Shown here piece after piece: positions 48,031 through 58,129 of a stretch of DNA of 64,000 nt. This DNA is from Ehretia macrophylla (lineage: Eukaryota > Streptophyta > Magnoliopsida > Boraginales > Ehretiaceae), in contig CM075777.1 in NCBI GenBank assembly GCA_037974665.1, positions 12,981,001 to 13,045,000 of the forward strand. The letters are read 5' to 3'. The notes beneath the pieces were generated by a model. It worked only from the letters and a program-made list of their open reading frames with translations. It did no database searches and was not told where the DNA came from. Position 1 is the first letter of the stretch. Every line of letters starts with the position of its first letter. A program made the translations under genes and the position numbers.

Positions 48031-48420
48031 TTTTTTTTTTTTTTGACGAAAGAGGGAGACTTCCCACCGGGATTTTATTAATCAACAAAAAGAAAATACA
48101 AAAAGTGAAAGGGAACACAAATAGCGTGAACCTTCACAGGAAGATGAGGAACTTACCTGCCCCATCGTCCAAATCTAGTCTAGAGGAGGCACATGTCGCC
48201 TCATCTTGCAAAAGAGAACTAAAGGAGCTAAAAAGGGGGGGTTTTGAAAAGTTGTGATACTATCCAAATGACAACTAAAGAAAGTGCATAACACAAAGAG
48301 CAACAAGAATAGAGGGGAGGCATAATCTACCTCCCTTAATACAAGCTTTAAAAGATCTAAAGAGAAGAATAAGTACAAGACAGTTTATAAAAACACACTT
48401 AGAATTTGAATTGAGAAAGA
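48031..48420 (-). mobile_element. Possible LINE 3' end
   Basis: On the minus strand the sequence ends TTAATAAAATCCCGGTGGGAAG..CGTC followed by a 14-base A run, resembling the poly(A) tails of 5'-truncated plant LINEs. No reverse transcriptase coding is present, and I could not define the target duplication. Confidence 0.35.
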
Positions 48421-48737
48421 CCTAATTTATCCAATCGGAGCATACTTTTAAATTCGTGGTAGTTGTGAGAAGAATTAAGCACATAAGACCAGAAGCTTTA
48501 GCCTTCAAGTTGGCAAGGAAATCTGCAGATTGATTACTACAGTCTCATAATAAACTTTTCACAAATTTTCATTAAATAAAATGCTTTTTCAATTGTGTTT
48601 TAATTAATACGTCAGTAGAGTCAGTGGATGCTAATGAATTTCTTAACCCAAAATTCTATAAATTAATAAAAAAAGAAAAAAAAACTTGTCATATTGGCTA
48701 AAACCATCGTTAGACTCCATATATCTAGTAGAGACAA

Positions 48738-49356
48738 TTACTCATCCATGTCATCCGGGTCATCCGTGTCATCCGGGTCATCCGTGTCATACGGGTCATC
48801 CGTGTCGTCTAGCATTGTTGGTGTTTCTTCCTTATCGATTACAAGGGCTTTTGTAGTCATCAACAAAGATGATATACTGCGTAACACATTTATTGTCAGT
48901 TTAGAGATCACTCACACACAAACCTACTACACTTGAAAAGTCTAATTAAGCCCCAATTAAATGTTTTGCTTCAGCTCACCTAGCAGCATCCATTAAAGCT
49001 GTCCTTATTACTTTCAGTGGATCGATAATTCCTGCTTTCACCATATCTACATATTCGCCTGTTAAAGTCGAACAAACACTCAAATGTTGGAAAAGAGACG
49101 AACATCTCTCATTACTTGTTGAAATATATATACAAGTTGTTAAATAATGACACACAAAAGTACCTTTTGCAGCGTCATATCCAAAATCGGGGTTATTTTG
49201 CTCCAACAACTTGCCTACAACAGCTGCACCCTCTACTCCCGCGTTAGTTGCAATAGTATGCACTGGTGTCTGCAATTACAAAAAGATTAAATTTTGAAAT
49301 CAAATCCTTCTGTCAAGCTTAATTAAGCAGCTTTGTAGGCATGCAGAAAAATGGTA

Positions 49357-49404
<48 letters not shown>

Positions 49405-52400
49405 ATCTATCTGTGAAAAAACTACAGTTGCAGAAGGACCTTCAAGGCATTTTGAATAATTTGAACACCAATCTTTTGATCCAAGTTGGCAGTTTGCAGC
49501 TTATCTAATTCTTTTGATGCATATAGGAGAGCAACACCACCTCCTGCATTATTGTAATTGCACAATTAGGATTGGCAAGACCATGTGACACGAAATATAT
49601 ATATATATATATATTTTGGTAAAGGAGGGACGGTACCTTCCAAAATTTTATAAAAATAAAAAAAGAAAGTATAAAAGTGGAGGGAGATATAAGGCCTAAT
49701 TACCCTCCACAGAAGGACGGGAGAAAATATTACTTACCTGGAAGAATTCCTTCTTCGAGAGCTGCCCTAGTAGCATTTAGGGCATTTGTAACTCTTTCTT
49801 CCTTCTCACCAACTTTAGTTTCGTTGGCTCCCCCGATCTACAAGAAAAAGCAAGACATTACTATTTCGCAGAGGAACAAGATAATGTTTTTTGTTTCTTC
49901 TTCAGTCATGAAATACAGGATCGGCTAGTCAAGGGGCAACATATGCAGACCTCTAGTACAGCCGCACCACCAGAAAGGTTTCTTAGCCTCTCTTTCAATG
50001 TTGTCGTGCTATAACGAACTTTGTGATAACAACCAGTGCTTCGTTTAATTTGAATTCGTTCAAGTTCTGATCTAATCTGTTAAATATAATCGGCATAGAA
50101 TGAAAACAAATTAATAACTTAAAAATCGTCCATGAGAATCAGAGGATTATTTAAATTGAGTATATCTATCACATTATCAATTCAAAGAACATAAATGTTG
50201 GAGAATGCAAACCAAAACCCAATATAACTCTTGGAATCTGGAGAAATGAATAGACGAAGTTCAAAGTATTAAGTAGATTAATTGAAGAAACATTTAAAGT
50301 CATGAATCTAAATATGTATTTAGCTTGTGTCTTTTAATATTTCTAGATTTATATTAAATAGAGTATCTCTATCTGCTAGTATTAATAGGCTTTAGTGGCT
50401 TTGTATCAACCACACTCCAAGCTATTCAAGCAATGGAGATATAAAAGCCAGTTAATAATTGGACTCAAAAAAATTGATGACTTGAGTGTGTGTAGATGTA
50501 GGTTACGTCTAAACCACGTTAAAAGTTTTATATATTCTTTGTATTTGTGTACACAATCTAATTTCCAACAATAAATACAGTACAGCTAGTAGTACAGACC
50601 TCTTCGCATCTTTCCTCAACTGTCTTCTTATCACCAGCACCATCAAGAATAACTGTGTTGTATCTATATATTGACACCTGTGAGACGAGAACACTTCCAA
50701 CTATTTATGGTCAGAAAATAAAAGGGCAGACTTAAAAAAAAAAAAAATGCTATGATTAACCCTCTGAATTTTACCTTTTCATGAAGGTGGACATGGATAA
50801 TACAGACATACAATAATATATAACATATAATACCTTTTTGCATGAACCCAACATATCATATTCCACATCATCAATATCCATTCCTTCAGTTATTACCTGC
50901 ATTTAGAACACAAGTAATCACCTTCTCTCATGTATTATACCACATTCCATAAGAAAGAAAATTAACTGAGCAAACAGACTAACTTGGCCTCCTGTTAAAA
51001 TAGCAAGGTCTCGGAGACCAACTCTTTCTCCATTCTCTTTACCAAACCAAGAAGTTTTTATGGCACAAACCTGTATGAATAAGTAACCTGTATCAGTGAG
51101 AGCATGAAAAGAGATATCGCACTGGAAGCCAAATCATAATAAAATAGAACTTATACAATGAACCCAACTAGAGAGCAAACGTAAAGGCAAAAAACTCTAT
51201 TCTCGTCACCAGGGCTTTGGGCCAGTAGTATGTAATTCACTATATATGCGAGAGGTTACGAGTTCGTGTCTTATTAGTTATAATGTATGCGTTAAACTCT
51301 ATTCTCTAATGATATAATAAGAATACCTTGATACTAGTATGAAGCTTGTTCAAATTAATAAGAGTTTTTAGTGCTTCACTTTCCACATCTTCAGCGACAA
51401 TCAACAGGGATCTTTGTCTCTGGAAAGATACAGAAGAATAGAGTAAAGTTCGCTATATGATAAAATTTATGGCAGCATAACATGTTAAACATTCTACTTG
51501 TTTCCACAAAGAAAAGGAATGAATTTTTGTTTTAAAAATAGAAACAAATTCAAAAGTTACCTTGAAAGCCAACTCCGACACTTTAAGAATAGCATTAACG
51601 TTGTTAATTTTACTTTCATGTATTAAGATAACAGGGTTATCTAACTCCTGCATAATTAAGTTAAACTGTTAATAACAAGCACGAGAAACATGCATGCTAC
51701 AGAAGGAAAAATGTCACAATGTAGTCCCTATTGTTTTAAAAAAAGTTTCAATTTGGTATTTATGGCTTAAATTTTTACAATTTCATCCATATTATTTTTT
51801 CAAAAGTTTCAATTTTGTCCATATTATTTTAAAAAGTTTCAATTTCGTTCCTACTGTTTGTCTAAAGTTTTAAATTCGTCCATATTATTCAAAATTAGTC
51901 AATTTTGTCCATATTCTTTTCTAAGAAAATTCAATTTTTTTTCTATTGTTTCTCAAAAAATTTCAATTTAGTCATTGAATTATAAAGACGGATTTGAAAC
52001 TTTAAGAAAATAATAATTAGGACATAATTAAATTATTTTTTTAAAAAAAATGATAGGGATAAAATTAAATTTTTGAGAAACAATAGGGATGAAATTGAAA
52101 CTTTTGGAGAAACAATAGGGATCAAATTGAGAAATTTTAAATAATAAAGACCAAATTAAAACTTTTAGAGAAACAATAGAGACAAAAATGAGAAATTTTA
52201 TATTTACAATAGGGAACAAATTAAAACTTTTTTAAAATAATAAGGACTATATGTGATATTTTTCCGGCTACGGAACATAATATATACATCAACTGTTTGA
52301 AATTGCAATCATGCATGTGTTCACAAAGTTGCCACATAACAAGTTGGCTTACACATGTTTCATCTTTCGAGTTTGTGATGAAATGTGGGGAAATGTAACC

Positions 52401-55400
52401 ATCGAGAAACCGCATCCCTTCATCAAATCGCAACTCGTTATACAACTTTGTTCCAAAACTCTACAATCATGATGCAGGAGAGTGAGAAAAATGATACAAT
52501 GACAACAAAGCTATGCATCTCATAATACAATAACAGCTAAAGGATTATGCTAATGAGGAAGTTCCTATTTTTTTTTAAATCAGTGGGTATTCGAGTTTTG
52601 CCCTACTAATCTCACGAGGCCCTGAAATTAAAAACTGGGTAAACCTCCAGTGGCGCTGAAGGGACTTACTGACGACCTCTAAATACACCTTCAAAATTTT
52701 TACCAGTTGAGCTACCTTAAGGGTTGACAAAGGAAAAGTTATACAAAGTAGTAGAGCAACACAATTCTTTAACATAGCAAAATGCAAAAGACAGAATAAT
52801 TTCCTACCATTCAAGTTTACCAAAATAATTTTACAACAAAGACCATGCTCAACCAAGCCAAAGCAGGTGTATATTACTCACTCTAATTGAGATGACACCT
52901 CTTTTACCAACTTTTTCCATGGCTTTTGCAATCAGCTCACCAGATTCTCTATCACCATTTGCGGAGATTGTACCAACCTATACAAGTATCATAACTTTAG
53001 CACCCCTAAGAGAAAAGGATATTGTATCAAAGGCATTTTAGTTGAAAATTAAATAATAAAATTTCCTTTTCCTGGAACACTTTTACTTTATAGAATTAAT
53101 AAACATCCAGTGTGAGTGAATAAATCTCAGGGAAGAGACCACTCCCCAAAGGTCTTTCAGAATTATCTCAGTGGCTTATCTGGTAGCCGGTTCATCAATT
53201 TGACGTGACCAATACTTTTATTCATGGTTTTTCTCTGGATAAGCCCCTGCCCTAAAGTCCTTAATTTCTCCACTATGTCTGCAAAATTAATAAAGCATTG
53301 TAAGGTCTCAAGTAAGCACCCCGTGCTTTTGGTTCCATTACCTCATTCGTTCAATTTGGTCGATCTGATACATAGTTAATTCTTTTATCTTTATATATGT
53401 TCCCATTGATACCTAATTGATAATGAACCTGCATATACTTAGCTTACATAAATATAAGAGTCCCTATTGTTTCCTTTTAATTTTAATTTGGTCCCTATTA
53501 TTTAAAATATCTCAATTTCGTCTCTATTATTTCTAAAAAGGTCGCAATGCCATCCCTATTGTTTTAAAAAACTCTCAATTTCATCTTTACTATTTTCTTA
53601 AAGTTTCAAATTCATCCCTATTGTTCAAAATTAGTCAATTTAGTCCTTATTATTATTTTTAAAAAAAATTAAATTTATCCCTATTATTTCTCAAAAAAAT
53701 TCAATTTATTCCTTAAATAATAAGGACGAATTTGAAATTTTAAGAAAATAATAGGGATGAAATTAATTTTTTTTTAGAACAATAGGGATGAAATTGAAAC
53801 TTTTGGGAAACAATAAGGATGAAATTGAGAAATTCTAAACAATAGGGATGAAATTGAAATTTTTGGAAAATAATAAGGACAAAATTGAGATATTTTAAAT
53901 AATAGGGACCAAATTAAAACTAAAAGGAAACAATAGGGACTAAATGTGGAATTCTTCCTAAATATAATTGAAGCTTCTCTTTTGCTTACTATTGTTCCTC
54001 TACTATAAATATAATGGATCAAAACAAACCTGAGCTATTTCTTCAGATGTGCTAATCATGCGTGCTCTACCCTTCAAGTATTTTACAACAGCATCTACGG
54101 CCATGGTGATACCATGTCTAAGATCCACGGCATTCACTCCAGCCGCAACTAACTTGAAACCTTGGGTGAGTATCGCATGGGTGAGAAGTGTAGCATGAGT
54201 GGTACCTACAAATTTAACTTAATTATATTTTTATCTTAATTCTTCAATTTATGTAATTATGCAACACTTACCATCCCCAGCAAAAACATTTGTAGCATTG
54301 GCAACCTGTTTTACAAAGTTTGCTCCAATGTTCTTGACTTTGTTCTCGTAAACGATACTATTTGCAACTCTTACACCATCTTTTGTCACTTTAGGGCTAG
54401 GCCAACTATCTTCAATTGCGACATTACGCCCCTACATCGATCATATCAGTCACTCACATTATTAGTGAAACCCACAATATATAGATTCTATCAATATATA
54501 TATATATATGAAAAATCAACCTCGAATTTTTCCACGTTGATAAACCTACAACAAAAACTTCAAAGAGACCAAGAGAGGACACGAACACACAAACGCTTAC
54601 ATCTTTTTGAAAAGGTAAAAAGCCAGCAACCAATACAAGAAAGTAAACACCTAAAATCGATCACTATGTTGATAATATGCAATGCTTCTCACTTCGCCAT
54701 AAGCCTCAGAACTCAAATCTTCTATTTTAAATTAAGGACAACAAGCATAATAAACATGAAACACTTAATGTATGCTTCTTGATCAATTCCGACCCATAAA
54801 GAATGTCGCGTTAAAAATAAATTATTTGACAATTTTTTTACACAATCAAAAGATATTAACAAGTAAAATTAAGGTAATCATTCTGCAAAAAGTGATTACC
54901 TTTGGACCCATAGTGATTCTAACAGCATCAGCAAGCTCTTCAACACCTTTAAGCATCAAAGCCCGAGCCTCGACTCCAAAGTTAATATTTGTTGCTGCGT
55001 AGTTTCTGCTCCATGCCAATCTACTACCAAACTGCAACATCAACCCACCAATATTTCACTACAAAAAAAAAAAAAAAATTGAAATCTGTAAGAGACGGTT
55101 GCCTTCACCATGCTGTCACCAATTTCAAATTTGCGATGGAACGGTGAGGGGAAACATCCGTTAGAAACGTCCCCAAAATCCTCCCCATTACCAAGTCGTC
55201 GCCGTATTGCGATGGCTCGTCACCAGGCCGTCACCAATGATTGCCTTCACTTAGCCCTCGCCAATATTCCCCCTGACCAAGCTCTCGCCAACTTAACTTG
55301 TCACCATGCCGTTACTAATATTTTCCGTCACCAAAACTGCCGTTGCCAAGTTCTCACCAAATTGGAGATGTGTCCGATATTTTGCCGTTACCTTCCTGTC

Positions 55401-55792
55401 ACAAAACTTGCGTCAAGCTTTCCCGTCTCCGTGTCTCCGTGTTGGTGACAGCATGGCGATGGGCCGTTGCAAAATCCAATTTTTTTTTTTTTTTTTGTAG
55501 TGTTTCACACACACACACTACAATAAAAATCAAACAAATCTTCTCCAAAAACAGAAAAAAATAAAAAATAAAATAAAAAAACTGTGTGAAAATCGAATGT
55601 AAAATACCTGCGCGTTGGTGTTTTTGGCAAGCCTGTAAAGTAAACAAAAGTGGCTTTCTCATTAATATGCTTAATTAAATAAAATTAAATTGGGAGAAAA
55701 ACCCAGAAATGATGTTAAAAATAATGAATAAAAGAGTGAAAATGAGTTGGATTCGTGTGCGTTTACCTGGCTTTGGAGGCAAAGCGGTACAT
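48738..55792 (-). CDS. HSP60 copy D: divergent mitochondrial-type chaperonin with acidic repeat tail, 18 exons
   Basis: Exons 55792-55767, 55632-55608, 55031-54900, 54431-54272, 54205-54030, 52977-52882, 52460-52353, 51647-51561, 51419-51327, 51070-50984, 50896-50834, 50677-50600, 50076-49951, 49837-49738, 49543-49440, 49269-49164, 49058-48980, 48876-48738; all GT-AG, 1785 nt, 594 codons, no stop. N-terminus [13 protein letters not shown] is basic, fitting mitochondrial import. Kept: [31 protein letters not shown] and LSGG (upper-hinge glycines), LPGGGVAL, IDPLKV. Changed: D398 equivalent to Asn (RVTNALNAT), TKDGVTVA to [13 protein letters not shown] to TSWFG. Exon 13 has 12 nt more than C. 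The Gly-Met tail is replaced by about seven DD(T/P) units ending DDMDE. Introns 2, 5 and 7 hold MITEs. Intact frame suggests expression; ATPase activity doubtful. Confidence 0.9.
48741..48811 (-). repeat. 9/18-bp coding repeat for the acidic tail of HSP60 D
   Basis: Period of 9 bp (GATGACCCG alternating with GATGACACG on the minus strand), giving Asp-Asp-Pro and Asp-Asp-Thr in turn, with one Tyr-Asp-Thr variant. It is in frame with the last exon and ends in GATGAGTAA. Confidence 0.92.
49361..49401. repeat. (TA)n microsatellite in intron 15 of HSP60 D
   Basis: About 40 bp of TA dinucleotide within the intron between exons 15 and 16. Another short one lies at 49597-49612 in intron 14. Confidence 0.95.
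51705..52266. mobile_element. Mutator-like MITE in intron 7 of HSP60 D
   Basis: Foldback with termini GGAAAAATGTCACAATGTAGTC and the inverse (TATATGTGATATTTTTCC), of the same AGTCCCTATTGTTT family. Flanking 9-mers GCTACAGAA (51696-51704) and GCTACGGAA (52267-52275) differ at one base. Confidence 0.85.
53458..53958. mobile_element. Mutator-like MITE in intron 5 of HSP60 D
   Basis: Same AGTCCCTATTGTTT family. Right terminus GGAAGAATTCCACATTTAGTC (inverted); the left terminus is trimmed to GAGTCCC. A perfect 9-bp duplication TAAATATAA flanks it (53449-53457, 53959-53967), so the trimming occurred inside the element. Confidence 0.88.
55057..55502. mobile_element. CACTA-type MITE in intron 2 of HSP60 D (446 bp)
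   Basis: Termini CACTACAAAAAAAA and TTTTTTTTGTAGTG with a 3-bp duplication TTT (55054-55056, 55503-55505). The interior is rich in GTCACCAA / GTCGCC motifs and is more GC-rich than the intron. The ORFs read through it are not genes. Confidence 0.88.
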
Positions 55793-56375
55793 GTTTGTTG
55801 TACTTGTTAAGCAGCGAGAGATAGAGAAAAGGAGAGAGGTCAGATGGTCGTTGAAGGCTTATTGAGGCTGTTGTGTGGAGAGTAGCAGAAGGGTTTAGAA
55901 GATGCAGCTGCAGCGGCTATAGTTGTTGTTAGGGTTTTAGGGTTATAAGCTGAGGTTCAAAGGGTTTTGACTTGTGAGACACGCTTCTGGTATTTATTAT
56001 TATTTTTTTTTCAATTATAATAAAGACTAAATCGTGATTCGAATTTAGAACCTCGTTGTTAGGGTTTTAGGGTTATAAGCTGAGGTTCAAAGGGTTTTGA
56101 CTTGTGAGACACGCTTCTGGTATTTATTTATTTATTTTTTCAATTATAATAAAGACTAAATCGTGATTCAAATTTAGAACCTCGTATTACACCAAGTCGT
56201 TACCTAACATGACCTAATCTACTACATATTTTCTTTGTAGGAGTTAAAATCGGTATTGCAAAGATGCAACAACCAATACTATTTGATGGGATAAACATTT
56301 CGTTTAGTTAATTTAAACTAAGTTAAGCTGTTGACAAATCTTAGGAAGAAAACTTGTTTTTTACGACATCTACTT
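55793..56375 (-). promoter_or_regulatory. Promoter and leader of HSP60 D
   Basis: Matches the B and C promoters: leader, telo-box on the minus strand at 55929-55937 and again at 56059-56067, the AAATACCAGAAGCGTGTCTC block, and the TTAATTTAAACTAAGTTAAG block near 56310. Homology to B ends at about 56375. The proximal part is duplicated in tandem (see 55925-56184). Confidence 0.6.
55925..56184 (-). repeat. 130-bp tandem duplication in the HSP60 D promoter
   Basis: 55925-56054 is repeated at 56055-56184 with very few changes (one variable T/A run, one substitution). It contains the telo-box and the AAATACCAGAAGCGTGTCTC block. B and C have a single copy, so the duplication is specific to D. Confidence 0.93.
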
Positions 56376-57350
56376 CGTGACGTTGCTGAAAGTATTAGTC
56401 AATGCTTGGGAGGTATCATATCATTGGCCATGGAACACAGAATTAGTTGGACGAAAATGGTCATGCTGAACTATTATCATCGCTTAAGTCTTCATCAGAG
56501 AACTGGATCAAATACTTAAGCTTGAATTTTGCGAATAAAGCTGAAAGAAATTATAGTTTAAACTCTTGATATAAGCAAGTGAAACCCTCCGTGTGAAAAC
56601 ACCCAATAAAAATGAATTTTTTATATGTATAGCTTTAACTCTCCAAGTTCCGGCGTGAACGCCTTTTTGAATTAAGACTTCCCTCTACTCATTAGTTGTT
56701 TGTGATGGAAAATATTAGTGCTCATTTATTGGTGCTTCATTACACGAGATCCTTCTAGAGCAAAAGGCAAGAGATATTTGTTAGAAAATTAATAAACTAA
56801 AAGAAAGCTCTAGGATGTATAGCTGTGTCGGCAATGCACCGACTTAACATCACTATAAATATGTGATGGTATGTATTTGTAGGGTTAGGATCCTTTCATA
56901 TGAACTTCTTTTTCATAATATTATAGGAAAATAATCTCAATTATTCATATTATTGTAAGTCATTTTAACCATTTATTCCAATTTAACTTAAAAAAGAATT
57001 TACTCTGAAAATACTTTTTCAACCATGACCCACTCCATCACTTTCCCGTCTCTTTCTCACTTCAAGCTGGCCTGTTTTCATAAAAAAAAAAAAAAAAGAA
57101 CAAACGAACTTCACTTCTTTTTCTTTCAGTTTTTACGGCTTTCATTTTTTTTTTCTTTTAGTTTCTTCTTCATTTTTTTAATTTTAATGGTTCTAAATTT
57201 TTCTTTGTTGCGTCCTCGCGTATGTTCGTGTCCAATATATTGTCCATATCAAAAAAATAAAAAATATAAGACATCAAATTATTAATTATCAGAATCGTTC
57301 AACATTTTATGAGAGAAAAGTGAATATGAGAGGATCCAAACCCGTATTTG
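56376..57350. other. Intergenic, nothing recognised
   Basis: AT-rich DNA with A- and T-runs (57085-57100, 57146-57185). No frame or repeat is supported. Confidence 0.5.
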
Positions 57351-57960
57351 ACTACAACAAAAATAGGCTGATGCGACAGCCAAAATCCGTAGCCTAGCAG
57401 TAGCCAAATTGGGACTGGCGACCACTAAGCTACGGAATCTCGTCCGTAGTAAAAAGGCCAATAGCCAAATTGATATTATGTAGTCCATCCGTAGTCAATT
57501 CTGAAAATTAATTTGTATTTATTTTTTATAATGTCCGTAGCAAAATAGCCGTAGTCCATCCGTAGCCAACTAAAATTTTGACTTTTTTTTTTAATTATTA
57601 ACATTCATAGCAAATCCGTAGTCGTTTCGGTTATAAATTGGTCGTCGTCCATAGCCACGGATTATTATCTGTAGAATTTTGGTAGCCACCTATTCGATAG
57701 TCAATCTGTAGCCAACTAAAATTTTAATTTTTTTTATTAATTATTAACATTCGTAGCAAAGTTGTAGTCGTTTCGGTCGTAAATCGACCGTCGCCCACGG
57801 CTAGGGATTGGTATGGTAGCCAATCCGTAACCAGTTATCGCCAAATATCCGTAGCCTTTTGTCAGCACATTACCGTAGCTATTCAGTAACTAATTAATTA
57901 TTTAGTTTAAAAAAATAAAAAAAATATATTAACAATAAAATTAAAAATACAAATTAATAT
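57351..57960. mobile_element. Second CACTA terminus, inverted relative to the first
   Basis: Starts GACTACAACAAAAAT, a decayed CACTA terminus, then aligns with the inverse of about 32560-33157: CGTAGCCTAG, CCAAATTGGGAC, CCGTAGTCAATTCTGAAAATTAATTTGTATTTATTTTTTATAA-type blocks and repeated TCCGTAGCC. The similarity stops near 57960, and I found no matching opposite terminus, so it is a truncated or diverged copy. Confidence 0.75.
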
Positions 57961-58129
57961 TTACAAAAAGCATGATTAACCAAGTTGTAATGCATTCATG
58001 CATGCTCAAAAGCGAAAGAGAGTTGGTAAGCGTTCAAAAACAAAAGTAGCTAAAGGGACATCACCAAAAATAGTTTAGAAAAACAAAAGATGGAGGAAAT
58101 GTTAAAAAGTTTGAAAGGTGAAAGAGGTC

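Larger units (their letters stand above)
46690..48737. other. Region between the F-box gene and HSP60 D
   Basis: No gene. 46800-47090 is T-rich. 47100-47290 is the inverted 3' flank of HSP60 D (matches 19140-19270 after A). 47427-47911 is a MITE and 48031-48420 a LINE-like tail, both inserted between the D stop codon and its ancestral 3' flank. Confidence 0.6.

Noticed and set aside
54465..54782. Plus-strand ORF of 105 codons
   Set aside because: Lies in the intron between exons 3 and 4 of HSP60 D and on the opposite strand; no motif.
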